Positions 9,323-17,686 of a stretch of DNA of 64,000 nt are shown piece by piece (within the stretch, counting starts at the first letter, position 1; every line of letters begins with the position of its first letter). The stretch comes from Legionella donaldsonii. GTDB taxonomy: Bacteria; Pseudomonadota; Gammaproteobacteria; Legionellales; Legionellaceae. The notes under the pieces are model-generated. The model was not told where the DNA came from and did not search any database. It saw nothing but the letters and a program-made list of their open reading frames with translations. Location of the stretch: contig NZ_UGOA01000001.1 in the NCBI RefSeq assembly GCF_900452385.1, forward strand, positions 124,001 to 188,000, given 5' to 3'. The position numbers and the translations under genes were made by a program.

Positions 9323-9349
9323 ATTATAATTAAAATTAATAATTATAAT
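9323..9349. promoter_or_regulatory. inverted repeat between exporter and LysR gene, probable operator
   Basis: ATTATAATT (9323-9331) and AATTATAAT (9341-9349) form a perfect 9-bp inverted repeat with a 9-bp spacer in the 93-bp divergent intergenic region. Position and symmetry suit binding by the LysR-type protein encoded to the right. The sequence is pure A/T, so it may also reflect promoter composition. Confidence 0.4.
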
Positions 9350-9367
9350 CATTGATAAGTTTTACTT

Positions 9368-10258
9368 ATGAGAATAGAGCAAAGAGGCTTACAGGCTTTG
9401 GATGCAGTCATTCAAACCCAGAGTTTTGCGGCAGCCGCCAAGCAATTATTTATTACACAGCCTGCGGTAAGTTTGCGTATCAAACAATTGGAAACCCAAT
9501 TCGGCCAACCTTTACTTATTCGCTCACTGCCTTATCAAGCGACTCCGTTGGGAGAAAAATTACTTAGTTTGCTACGTCGCACCCGTTTGCTAGAAGAGCA
9601 TTTATTACAAGAAATTCAACAAGATACGCCAGCCCGCCTTTCTGTTGCATTGAATCGCGATAGTTTGGAAACCTGGTTTGTTCGTTTGTTGGAGGAATTA
9701 ACGCTGTTGGAAAAAATCAACATTGACATCATCACTGATGATCAGGAAGTAACTATTGATTATTTCCGTAAAGGTTCAGTATCGGCTTGTGTAACCAGCT
9801 ACGATCGGCCTTTGCCAGGCTGTGAATGTGTCTTGTTGGGGCATATGGATTATTTATTAGTCGCCTCACCCTCTTTTATCGCCCGTCATTTTAAGGCCAA
9901 AAAATCGGTGATCGATAATTTGTTAGCCGCACCGGTGATTATTTTTGATAGCCGCGATCGCCTACCGGAGCATTATTTTAAACATTTCTTTGCGCATTCA
10001 TTTACCAGGTATCGTTATCATAAGGTGCCTTCCGTGCAGGGATATAAGCAATTCGCTTTAAAGGGCTATGGTTACGGCTGGATCCCTAGTCTGGATATTC
10101 GTGACGAGTTAGCACAGGGTTTGTTAGTAGAACTTTGCCCGGATAAACGTTGGTTGATGCCGTTATACTTGCATTACTGGCAGTTACCTGCCAGGCAATA
10201 CAAGCTTTTTATAGAAAAAATTGCGGAAGGAGCAAAGCGGTTTCTAATTGAAATCTAA
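9368..10258 (+). CDS. argP: LysR-family regulator, ArgP/LysG type
   Basis: A 296-residue LysR-type transcription factor. The N-terminal winged helix-turn-helix (residues about 3-62) has the family pattern ALDAVIQTQSFAAAAKQL followed by TQPAVSLRIKQLE. The C-terminal effector-binding domain follows from about residue 90. Sequence style (GLQALDAV, QSFAAAA, LVRxxxP) and the divergent LysE-type exporter identify the ArgP/IciA/LysG subgroup, which responds to lysine and arginine. It likely activates the exporter and represses itself from the 93-bp shared region. Confidence 0.85.
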   Translation: MRIEQRGLQALDAVIQTQSFAAAAKQLFITQPAVSLRIKQLETQFGQPLLIRSLPYQATPLGEKLLSLLRRTRLLEEHLLQEIQQDTPARLSVALNRDSLETWFVRLLEELTLLEKINIDIITDDQEVTIDYFRKGSVSACVTSYDRPLPGCECVLLGHMDYLLVASPSFIARHFKAKKSVIDNLLAAPVIIFDSRDRLPEHYFKHFFAHSFTRYRYHKVPSVQGYKQFALKGYGYGWIPSLDIRDELAQGLLVELCPDKRWLMPLYLHYWQLPARQYKLFIEKIAEGAKRFLIEI

Positions 10259-10282
10259 CTGGAAAATTAGGGTCCAGTGCCT

Positions 10283-10636
10283 TTAAACGACATCAACTTC
10301 GATTTTACCTTGCTCAATTCGGGTCGGGTAAATTTTCAAGTTCTTAGGTTTGACAACTTTTCCTAAGAGATTGCCTACAGCAGGTGGCCAGGGTGACCAG
10401 CATTTTACATCGCCGGTGGCTAAATCAAATTCACTTTTGTGAAAAGGACAGACAATAGCGCAGTTATCCGTAATTTTACCTTTAGCGAGGGGAAGCTTGA
10501 AATGTGGACATTGCGCCTGAACCGCGTGCACTTGCTCGTTATGCCAGATAAAGAGGATTTTGTGGCCGTCAATAAGCAACGTTTCTCTCTCTGTTTGTTG
10601 TAATTGGGCTAAATCAACTGCCGCTTTCCACACCAT
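10283..10636 (-). CDS. Rieske [2Fe-2S] domain protein
   Basis: A 117-residue stand-alone Rieske ferredoxin-like protein. The cluster ligands are visible as CPHF and CPFH, two Cys and two His in the CxH...CxxH pattern. The start at 10636 (MVWKAAVDLAQL) was chosen because AAGGA lies about 8 nt upstream; the longer frame to 10672 lacks a site. There is no leader or membrane helix, so it is likely cytoplasmic and may donate electrons to an oxygenase or act like NirD-type subunits. No partner enzyme is adjacent, so the role is open. Confidence 0.82.
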   Translation of the reverse strand: MVWKAAVDLAQLQQTERETLLIDGHKILFIWHNEQVHAVQAQCPHFKLPLAKGKITDNCAIVCPFHKSEFDLATGDVKCWSPWPPAVGNLLGKVVKPKNLKIYPTRIEQGKIEVDVV

Positions 10637-10710
10637 AAGAATTCCTTGGTTGTCCATGAAGGATGGAATCATAACAACGCTTGTCGGAGATGTCAGCCGA
10701 ATTATTACAC

Positions 10711-10973
10711 TTCTTTCGATACTCTACTGTATTGGCGCACGTCGTCGATCCAGTACTCGAATCCTCCAGGACTTACGAAAAACTCCGATCTCTTCGTTAA
10801 AATTTGATTTTAATTCGGTCATTTAGTTAAGCTAAACTCCCTCATTAAAATCAAATTTTGCCTCGACCTCGAAGTTTTTCGTAAGTCCTGTCCTCGTGTA
10901 CTGATGTGTACACGGTGGTTCTGCGAGCCGTTTCTCCTCGTACTGCTCTCACTGCAGCGAGTGTCGAAAGAAG
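10711..10973. repeat. dispersed palindromic repeat, copy 2, split by a MITE
   Basis: The outer ends are near-perfect inverted repeats: CTTCTTTCGATACTC (10711-10725) and GAGTGTCGAAAGAAG (10959-10973), one mismatch in 15. Left part 10711-10766 and right part 10891-10973 together align with copy 1 at 7635-7759. The extra sequence between them is a separate inserted element. No target duplication of the outer element is obvious, suggesting it is old. Confidence 0.75.
10767..10890. mobile_element. 124-bp MITE-like element with 18-bp inverted ends and TCCTC target duplication
   Basis: Ends CAGGACTTACGAAAAACT (10767-10784) and AGTTTTTCGTAAGTCCTG (10873-10890) are perfect 18-bp inverted repeats. A second inner pair, 16 bp, is also perfect (10799-10814 and 10844-10859), so the whole element can fold into one long hairpin. 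It is flanked by TCCTC at 10762-10766 and again at 10891-10895, a 5-bp target duplication. Copy 1 of the host repeat has TCCTC once at the matching place. It is too short to encode a transposase and would need one in trans. Confidence 0.85.
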
Positions 10974-11011
10974 TCTATTGTTGTTTTTCGTTAAATCTAG
11001 TACTAACAACG

Positions 11012-11039
11012 TTGCAAGTTGCGTGAGGAGGGGTATAAA
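11012..11039 (+). promoter_or_regulatory. putative promoter of the cytochrome c/caa3 oxidase operon
   Basis: TTGCAA (11012-11017) and TATAAA (11034-11039) with a 16-bp spacer, about 60 bp upstream of the GTG start of the tetrahaem cytochrome. It lies just right of the repeat element, so insertion of the repeat and MITE has not separated it from the gene. Assigned by eye. Confidence 0.4.
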
Positions 11040-11099
11040 ATGCCAGATTAATTTTTCCTGTCTGTAGATTACCAAGGGTAATAAGTTTAAGGAGGGGGC

Positions 11100-12647
11100 G
11101 TGGGCTCTTTGTTGAAAAAAAACGCAATCATTGTGTCTTTTTTAGCGTTGGTGATGGCTTTTTCAGGGGCTTTATGGGCTGCTGAAGAAAACTCCAGCGA
11201 ACCGATGGATCCGTTGATCGAAGGGTATTACCCTAGTTACCCTCCGACTACTCCTGCCAGTGGTGTCCAGGAAGAATTAATTAAGCGCGGTGAATATTTG
11301 GCACGGATGGGGGATTGCATTGCTTGCCATACCGATGTTAAAGGGAAGACGCCAGCTTTTGCAGGCGGTTTGCCGATCAATACTCCTTTTGGTACGTTTT
11401 ACAGCCCTAATATTACACCTGATAAAGAAACAGGGATTGGGAATTGGACCGAGCAGGATTTCATTCGCGCTTTAAAAGAAGGGCGAGATCCCCAGGGTAG
11501 AAATTATTTCCCTGTTTTTCCTTATGTTTATTTCTCCAAAATTTCGGATGATGATGCGCGCGCACTTTACGCTTATTTCATGAATATTCCTGCGGTCAAG
11601 CAAAAGAATAAGGATTTGCCTTTCCCCTTCGGTGTACCCGGTGCCCGCTTTTCTTTATGGGGATGGAATTTATTGTTTTTCTTCCCAGAAGATAATGATA
11701 TTACTTATGAATCGGATAAATCACCCGCATGGAATCGGGGCAAATATATCGTTGATGGTTTAGGACATTGCAGTATGTGTCATACGCCGCTCAATATTTT
11801 TGGGGCGCCTAAGAATCGTTTTTACCTCACAGGCAGTTTTATTGATGGTTATTGGGCACCTAATATCACGAAATATGGGTTACACTCAGCAAGCCATTAT
11901 GAAGTGGCAGATGTTTTTGCTCAGGGCCAACTTATTAATAAGGCAGGCCCGGTTGCGGGGCCTATGGCAGAAGTTAACCATAACAGTTTAACTTACTTGA
12001 CTGAAGAAGATAGATTGGCAATTGCTACCTATTTAAAAACAGTTGTAAGCGAGGAGCCTTTGGGTATTTCTCCCTCAGAAAGCCAGCCAACGCTGAAACG
12101 AGGCAAGCAGGTTTATGTAAATTCTTGCATTATCTGTCACCAAAAAGGGGAGATGGGTGCGCCACTAATCGGCAATGGAGCCAACTGGTATATGCGCTTA
12201 AAGAACAGTGGTTTAACCGGGCTTTATCGCCATGCTATCCACGGCTATAACAGCATGCCTGTGAAAGGGGCTTGTGTGACTTGCTCCGATAACGATATTT
12301 TAGCTGCAGTTGATTATATTCTTAACAAATCGCTATCCCGATCACAGTGGAGCGATTTGGCGGCGGGTGGATCCAAAAAATACCCTTCCAATGGAAAAGA
12401 AATTTATAACGAAAATTGCAGCATGTGCCACGACTCAGGCAAGCAAGGGGCACCTAAAATTGGTGATAAGGCGATCTGGGAGCCATTAATTGCCAAAAAC
12501 ATGGATGTCTTAATTGAAAATACGATTAAGGGTGAAGCACATCCGAAAAATGGTGGGTGTAAACATTGCACAACCGGTGAGGTTATTGAGGCAATTAAAT
12601 ATATGGTGAGTCAATCAAAAACGGAAGGGAACTTTTCCCTCTGGTAA
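11100..12647 (+). CDS. tetrahaem cytochrome c, exported
   Basis: A 515-residue exported c-type cytochrome with a GTG start and AAGGAGG a few nt upstream. A signal peptide (about residues 1-27, cleavage after ALWA) precedes four CxxCH haem sites at residues 73, 224, 343 and 440. The first half resembles the dihaem cytochrome subunits of alcohol/gluconate dehydrogenases; the second half is two cytochrome c5-like domains with GAPxIGxxxxW and a trailing CxxC pair. In domain 3 the expected distal ligand is present (NSMPVKGACVTC); in domain 4 the same place reads EAHPKNGGCKHC, His for Met. It lies 88 bp upstream of coxB and probably passes electrons to the oxidase. Confidence 0.88.
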   Translation: MGSLLKKNAIIVSFLALVMAFSGALWAAEENSSEPMDPLIEGYYPSYPPTTPASGVQEELIKRGEYLARMGDCIACHTDVKGKTPAFAGGLPINTPFGTFYSPNITPDKETGIGNWTEQDFIRALKEGRDPQGRNYFPVFPYVYFSKISDDDARALYAYFMNIPAVKQKNKDLPFPFGVPGARFSLWGWNLLFFFPEDNDITYESDKSPAWNRGKYIVDGLGHCSMCHTPLNIFGAPKNRFYLTGSFIDGYWAPNITKYGLHSASHYEVADVFAQGQLINKAGPVAGPMAEVNHNSLTYLTEEDRLAIATYLKTVVSEEPLGISPSESQPTLKRGKQVYVNSCIICHQKGEMGAPLIGNGANWYMRLKNSGLTGLYRHAIHGYNSMPVKGACVTCSDNDILAAVDYILNKSLSRSQWSDLAAGGSKKYPSNGKEIYNENCSMCHDSGKQGAPKIGDKAIWEPLIAKNMDVLIENTIKGEAHPKNGGCKHCTTGEVIEAIKYMVSQSKTEGNFSLW

Positions 12648-12735
12648 TTGAGGTATCGTTTCTGGTTTGATTATAAATTTATTTAATTATTGGCCAGCGA
12701 AGAATACCTGGCCATTTAAAGAGGTGAGGACGGGG

Positions 12736-13941
12736 ATGCTAAACAGGTTTAAGGTAAGCAAGGTGCTTGCCGCCTTGACGGGACTGGTGATGAGCCAGGC
12801 CGTAATGGCTGCAGCGGATAAATGGCAGCTAAATATGTATAAAGGTGTGACGCCTTTAAGTAACGACATGTATGATTTGCACATGATTGCCATGGTGATT
12901 TGTGCGATCATCGGTATCGTGGTGTTTGGGGTGATGATTTACTCACTCATCCACCATCGTAAATCGAAAGGTTATACACCGGCTACTTTTCATGACAATA
13001 CTCGCCTGGAGATTGTTTGGTCGATAATTCCATTTCTGATTCTTGTTGGCCTTGCCATTCCTGCTACCAAAGTTTTGATGCGGATGGATGACACTGCGGA
13101 GTCTGATGTAACCATTAAAGTTGTTGGCTATCAATGGAAATGGCAATACCAATATCTCGATCAAGGTATTAGCTATTTTAGTAATTTATCGACTCCTTAT
13201 GAACAAATACAGAATAAGCAGAAGAAAGGACAGTGGTATTTGCTGGAAGTGGATAAACCCCTGGTCTTACCGGTTAATAAAAAAATTCGTTTCTTGGTGA
13301 CTTCTAATGATGTGATTCACTCCTGGTGGGTTCCCGAGATTGGCATAAAACGGGATGCCATGCCAGGATTCATGCATGAGGCTTGGGCCAGAATAGAAAA
13401 GCCTGGGGTTTATCGAGGCCAGTGTGCTGAATTATGTGGTATTAACCATGGCTTTATGCCCATTGTTGTAAAAGCAGTCAGTGATGAGGAGTTCAATAAG
13501 TGGGTTGCTGAGCAGGTTAAGGTCAAGGATGAATATGATGCCAGCGTTGCTCAGCCAACAGAACAGCCGAAAATGACTCGTGCTGAACTGATGAGTATGG
13601 GTAAGCAAAAATACGATCTCATTTGTGCAGCTTGCCACAAGGCGGATGGTAAAGGGATACCGCCTATGTACCCTGCTCTTAAAGGAAGTTCGGTTGCAGT
13701 AGGAAAACCGATTTCACGTCATATTGAATTGGTTCTGCATGGCATACCTGGCTCTGCTATGCAAGCGTATAAAGACCAATTAAGCGATGCTGAAATTGCC
13801 GCAATTATTACCTATGAGCGTAATGCTTGGGAAAATAATACTAACGATGAAGTTCAGCCTGCCGATGTTGCAAAAATACGTCAGGGTGATAATCAACAAC
13901 CTAAAATGGTGAATAAAGCTCAAGCTGGAGGTTTGCGATGA
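12736..13941 (+). CDS. coxB: cytochrome c oxidase subunit II with fused cytochrome c (caa3 type)
   Basis: A 401-residue subunit II. It has a signal peptide, two membrane helices (about residues 45-70 and 88-110), a cupredoxin domain and a C-terminal cytochrome c domain. The CuA ligands are visible: His in DVIHSWWVPE and the CAELCGINHGFM set. The haem site is CAACHKADGKG. This fusion defines caa3-type oxidases, which take electrons from cytochrome c through the attached haem. The start MLNRFKVSK at 12736 gives a proper signal peptide and has GAGG upstream; a TTG at 12667 is less likely. The stop overlaps coxA by 4 nt. Confidence 0.95.
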   Translation: MLNRFKVSKVLAALTGLVMSQAVMAAADKWQLNMYKGVTPLSNDMYDLHMIAMVICAIIGIVVFGVMIYSLIHHRKSKGYTPATFHDNTRLEIVWSIIPFLILVGLAIPATKVLMRMDDTAESDVTIKVVGYQWKWQYQYLDQGISYFSNLSTPYEQIQNKQKKGQWYLLEVDKPLVLPVNKKIRFLVTSNDVIHSWWVPEIGIKRDAMPGFMHEAWARIEKPGVYRGQCAELCGINHGFMPIVVKAVSDEEFNKWVAEQVKVKDEYDASVAQPTEQPKMTRAELMSMGKQKYDLICAACHKADGKGIPPMYPALKGSSVAVGKPISRHIELVLHGIPGSAMQAYKDQLSDAEIAAIITYERNAWENNTNDEVQPADVAKIRQGDNQQPKMVNKAQAGGLR

Positions 13942-15539
13942 GTGATATATTAACGCATGATACTGATCACGACGAACATCATGGCCCAGAACAGGGAAAG
14001 GGAATAAGCGGTTTTGTAAAACGATGGTTGTTTACAACAAACCATAAAGACATTGGCTCCCTTTATCTCTGGTTGGCGTTGATCAGTTTTTTTATTGCCG
14101 GCTCCATGGCGTTAATTATTCGTGCTGAACTTTTTCAGCCTGGCCAGCGATTTGTTGACCCCAACTTCTTTAATCAAATGACCACGCTTCATGGTTTGAT
14201 TATGCTCTTCGGGGTAGTTATGCCTGCATTTACAGGGATGGCCAACTGGCAAATTCCTATGATGATAGGTGCGCCTGATATGGCTCTGCCACGTTTGAAT
14301 AACTGGAGTTTCTGGATATTGCCTTTTGCCTTTGTACTCTTGGGCTCAACCATGTTTCATAGCGGTGGTGGACCGAATTTCGGTTGGACGATGTATGCGC
14401 CTTTGTCAACCAAATATGCCCCTCCCAGCACTGATTTTATGATTTTCTCCATTCATATGATGGGACTTTCATCCATCATGGGTTCGATCAACATTATCGC
14501 TACAATTCTGAATATGCGGGCTCCAGGCATGAGTTTGATGAAAATGCCCATGTTTGTGTGGACGTGGTTGATTACAGCTTTCTTGCTAATTGCTATTATG
14601 CCAGTATTAGCCGGGGCTGTAACAATGATGCTTGCCGATAGGCATTTTGGCACCAGCTTTTTCGAAGCGGCTGGCGGCGGGGATCCCATTTTATTCCAAC
14701 ATGTATTCTGGTTTTTCGGTCACCCGGAAGTATACGTTCTTGTTCTGCCTGCCTTCGGTGTGGTGTCAGAAATTATTCCTACATTTAGCCGTAAACCACT
14801 ATTTGGTTACCATTTCATGGTTTATGCGACCGCAAGTATCGCGATACTTTCTTTCGTAGTCTGGGTACATCATATGTTTACTACGGGTGTTCCTTTAGGC
14901 GCAGAATTGTTTTTTATGTATACAACGATGTTAATCGCGGTGCCGACTGGTATTAAGGTTTTCAACTGGGTCAGTACGATGTTCAAAGGCTCAATGACTT
15001 TTGAAACCCCGATGCTTTTCGCCATTGCCTTTGTTTTCCTCTTTACTATTGGTGGTTTTACCGGCTTGATGTTGGCCTTGGTACCAGCAGATTTCCAATA
15101 CCAGGATACCTATTTTGTGGTTGGCCACTTCCACTACGTTTTGGTGCCTGGCGTTATATTTGCTCTGCTAGGGGCAACCTATTACTGGTTACCAAAGTGG
15201 ACCGGACATATGTACAACGAGCGTTTAGGAAAATGGCATTTCTGGTTGTCTACTATTTCAGTAAATATCGCATTCTTTCCTATGCATTTCTTAGGTTTGG
15301 CTGGAATGCCAAGGCGAATTCCTGATTACGCATTGCAATTCACTAATTTCAATATGATTTCTTCGATTGGTGCGTTTATTTTTGGGTTCTCGCAGTTATT
15401 ATTTTTGTATAATGTGATAAGAACAGTGCGTGGCGGTAAGAAAGTAGATGCTCGAGTTTGGGAAGGTGCACACGGCCTGGAATGGACTCTACCTTCACCC
15501 CCACCTTATCACAGCTTCACTACGCCGCCTGAAATTTGA
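13938..15539 (+). CDS. coxA: cytochrome c oxidase subunit I
   Basis: The 533-residue catalytic subunit of the haem-copper oxidase, with about 12 membrane helices. Key residues are visible: the low-spin haem His in TLHGLIMLFGVV, the CuB His and cross-linked Tyr in WFFGHPEVYVLVLPAFG, the CuB His pair in VWVHHMFTTG, and the haem a and a3 ligands in VVGHFHYVLVPG. It reduces O2 to water and pumps protons. ATGA overlap with coxB indicates coupled translation. Confidence 0.97.
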   Translation: MSDILTHDTDHDEHHGPEQGKGISGFVKRWLFTTNHKDIGSLYLWLALISFFIAGSMALIIRAELFQPGQRFVDPNFFNQMTTLHGLIMLFGVVMPAFTGMANWQIPMMIGAPDMALPRLNNWSFWILPFAFVLLGSTMFHSGGGPNFGWTMYAPLSTKYAPPSTDFMIFSIHMMGLSSIMGSINIIATILNMRAPGMSLMKMPMFVWTWLITAFLLIAIMPVLAGAVTMMLADRHFGTSFFEAAGGGDPILFQHVFWFFGHPEVYVLVLPAFGVVSEIIPTFSRKPLFGYHFMVYATASIAILSFVVWVHHMFTTGVPLGAELFFMYTTMLIAVPTGIKVFNWVSTMFKGSMTFETPMLFAIAFVFLFTIGGFTGLMLALVPADFQYQDTYFVVGHFHYVLVPGVIFALLGATYYWLPKWTGHMYNERLGKWHFWLSTISVNIAFFPMHFLGLAGMPRRIPDYALQFTNFNMISSIGAFIFGFSQLLFLYNVIRTVRGGKKVDARVWEGAHGLEWTLPSPPPYHSFTTPPEI

Positions 15540-15580
15540 TGAGAAATAAGTAGTTATTAACAGGTAGGGTGGTGAATTTA

Positions 15581-16120
15581 ATGGCTGAAAAAGGTCATGC
15601 AAAATTGGTGATTAGTCTTGCGGTGGTTGTTATCGGCATGTTTGCTTTTGGCTTTGCCTTAGTACCCATTTACAATAGTTTATGTAGAGTGCTGGGAGTC
15701 AATGGCAAAACGAATACCGAAGCAGTTGCTTATGATGAAAAGCAGGCAAAAATCGTGCATGAAAGAGAGGTTGTTGTGGAGTTCGTGGCGACAAATAATA
15801 GCTCTGTGCCTTGGGCCTTTTATCCCAAGGTTCAGAAGTTAAGAGTGCATCCAGGCGAAATTGCTAAACTTGCTTTTTATGCAGAAAATAAGACAAATCA
15901 TCGCATGACTGTGCAAGCAATCCCTAGTGTCACACCAGGAATTGCAGCTAAATACCTAAAAAAGACGGAATGTTTTTGTTTTACGCAACAAACTTTGAAT
16001 GGGCATGAAGCGATGGATATGCCTTTATTATTCCATTTGGATACAGATTTACCGGCAAAGGTTAAGACAATTACTCTGTCTTATACGTTGTTTGATGTCA
16101 CTAATAAAGTGATTAACTAG
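15581..16120 (+). CDS. ctaG: Cox11/CtaG, CuB-insertion chaperone
   Basis: A 179-residue membrane-anchored copper chaperone that delivers copper to the CuB site of subunit I. One N-terminal helix (about residues 8-28) is followed by the conserved IYNSLCRVLGVNGKT and an immunoglobulin-like periplasmic domain containing the copper-binding CFCF (in TECFCFTQQTL). The ATG at 15581 has AGGTAGGG upstream at 11 nt; GTG codons at 15569 and 15572 are alternatives. It lies between coxA and coxC as in many proteobacteria. The 183 bp after it contain no gene I can support. Confidence 0.92.
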   Translation: MAEKGHAKLVISLAVVVIGMFAFGFALVPIYNSLCRVLGVNGKTNTEAVAYDEKQAKIVHEREVVVEFVATNNSSVPWAFYPKVQKLRVHPGEIAKLAFYAENKTNHRMTVQAIPSVTPGIAAKYLKKTECFCFTQQTLNGHEAMDMPLLFHLDTDLPAKVKTITLSYTLFDVTNKVIN

Positions 16121-16303
16121 TTCGATATAGACGCAGAATCTGTGTTTATATATCCCTAGGCGAACGTTATCCCTTACAATGCGCAGCATTTGTGTGGGGC
16201 CAGTATCTAAGTCCCAGTTCGTTTAATATAGCGGACTCACGTTAACTAAGCATCGCAGTGCAGTTGCGCTGGCGATATAGATAGAACAGGAGAAAAATAT
16301 ACA

Positions 16304-17173
16304 ATGGGAGCACATGGCACATATTACGTACCTAAACCCAGTCACTGGCCATTAGTGGGCTCAATTGGTTTGACGACAACGCTGGTTGGCGCTGCCTCTT
16401 GGTTACATCACGATTGGTATGGTCCTTATATTTTTACTCTTGGTTTAGCCATTTTAGTGTTTATGATGTTTGGCTGGTTTGGGCAAGTAATTTACGAGAA
16501 TGAAAAGGGCTTATACGATTTACAGGTTGATCGTTCATTTCGTTGGGGCATGAGCTGGTTTATTTTTTCTGAAGTTTGCTTCTTTGGTGCTTTCTTTGGC
16601 GCTCTCTTTTTCGCGCGTTTTTGGTCAGTCCCTCTGCTTGGCGGTGATATCCATCCCATTACCCATATCACACTTTGGTCTGATTTTCAGGCGACCTGGC
16701 CCTTGCTGACCAACCCGGACAATCAAGCCTTTGTGGGTGCTGACAAGGCGATGGGAGCCTGGGGTTTGGCTGCTATTAACACCCTTATTTTGTTGACATC
16801 AGGTGCTACGATAACTTGGGCACATTGGGCTTTGAAACTGAATAAACGTAAACAACTCATCGCAGGGATGATCTGTACTATTGCGCTGGGTATACTTTTC
16901 CTGATGCTGCAATCTTATGAGTATCATGAAGCCTATACCGAAATGAATCTAACGCTGGATGCCGGAATTTATGGCACGACTTTCTTTATGCTGACTGGAT
17001 TTCACGGTTTGCATGTTACTATCGGGACAATCATGCTGATTGTTATTCTGATGCGTTGCATTCGTGGTCATTTTACCCCTGAGCGCCATTTTGCCTTTGA
17101 AGCGGCTGCCTGGTATTGGCACTTTGTAGATGTGGTCTGGTTATTTTTGTTTATTTTTGTCTACTGGCTCTAA
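16304..17173 (+). CDS. coxC: cytochrome c oxidase subunit III
   Basis: A 289-residue integral membrane protein with about seven helices. Typical features are GSIGLTTTLVGAASW near the N-terminus, SEVCFFGAFFGALFFARFW, the glutamate-containing SYEYHEAYTEM and the C-terminal FEAAAWYWHFVDVVWLFLF. AGGAG lies 11 nt before the ATG. It stabilises the oxidase core. The genes that often follow (surf1, ctaA, ctaB) are not here; the next gene is on the opposite strand. Confidence 0.96.
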   Translation: MGAHGTYYVPKPSHWPLVGSIGLTTTLVGAASWLHHDWYGPYIFTLGLAILVFMMFGWFGQVIYENEKGLYDLQVDRSFRWGMSWFIFSEVCFFGAFFGALFFARFWSVPLLGGDIHPITHITLWSDFQATWPLLTNPDNQAFVGADKAMGAWGLAAINTLILLTSGATITWAHWALKLNKRKQLIAGMICTIALGILFLMLQSYEYHEAYTEMNLTLDAGIYGTTFFMLTGFHGLHVTIGTIMLIVILMRCIRGHFTPERHFAFEAAAWYWHFVDVVWLFLFIFVYWL

Positions 17174-17215
17174 TAAGCTAAATCGATCTTGAAGAGATAA
17201 ACCTTGATGTCGCAA

Positions 17216-17261
17216 GCTCCATCAAGGCTACAAGAATAAATAAGTAGCCTTTGATGGAGGC
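17216..17261. terminator. strong stem-loop downstream of coxC
   Basis: GCTCCATCAAGGCTAC (17216-17231) pairs with GTAGCCTTTGATGGAGGC (17244-17261) across a 12-nt loop, with one bulged base. It begins 43 bp after the coxC stop. No T-run follows, so it may be a factor-dependent terminator, an mRNA stabiliser or part of a repeat: several more CATCAAG/CTTGATG copies occur at 17200-17320. Confidence 0.45.
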
Positions 17262-17358
17262 AGCGACGCCAGGGAAAAAGTTCTACGAAGCTAAATCCTG
17301 CCTCAAAGCCCCATCAAGAAACAGTTCTCAGGCTAAACTACGTTCGTGCTAGCATCCG

Positions 17359-17631
17359 TTACAGCTTGGTGTTGATTAGTAAGCCAGGTTGAAATTGAAT
17401 AAAATTAATTGTTAACGTATAAGTAAAACGGTAGCGGTGAAAGCTGATATGAGTAATGATCGCTTCACCACGAAAAAAGTCGGCGTTAAAAACGACAGGA
17501 CTTTCTTTATCAAGGTAATCAGTACTAGTCAATTGCATTTCACTTTCCCCGAGCTCAACCAACCAACAAGATGCCTGGGCGTGCCCGCATTTTAACTTGA
17601 CGGCAACTGGTTGCACAGGTTGGATTTGCAT
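17359..17631 (-). CDS. small hypothetical protein, possibly PilZ-like
   Basis: A 90-residue predicted soluble protein. The strand-rich pattern (CWLVELGESEMQL, PVVFNADFF, RGEAIITHISF, RYRFTYTLTINFIQF) is reminiscent of a PilZ beta-barrel, but the c-di-GMP-binding RxxxR and D/NxSxxG signatures are not clear, so nucleotide binding cannot be claimed. It lies between the parB end and the cox cluster, on the same strand as parB and 55 bp downstream of it, and may be cotranscribed with the par genes. Confidence 0.55.
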   Translation of the reverse strand: MQIQPVQPVAVKLKCGHAQASCWLVELGESEMQLTSTDYLDKESPVVFNADFFRGEAIITHISFHRYRFTYTLTINFIQFQPGLLINTKL

Positions 17632-17686
17632 AGTACTTCTCCGCCATATGACTTAATATCGGCAGATAAGATAAAAACTTGAGCAC

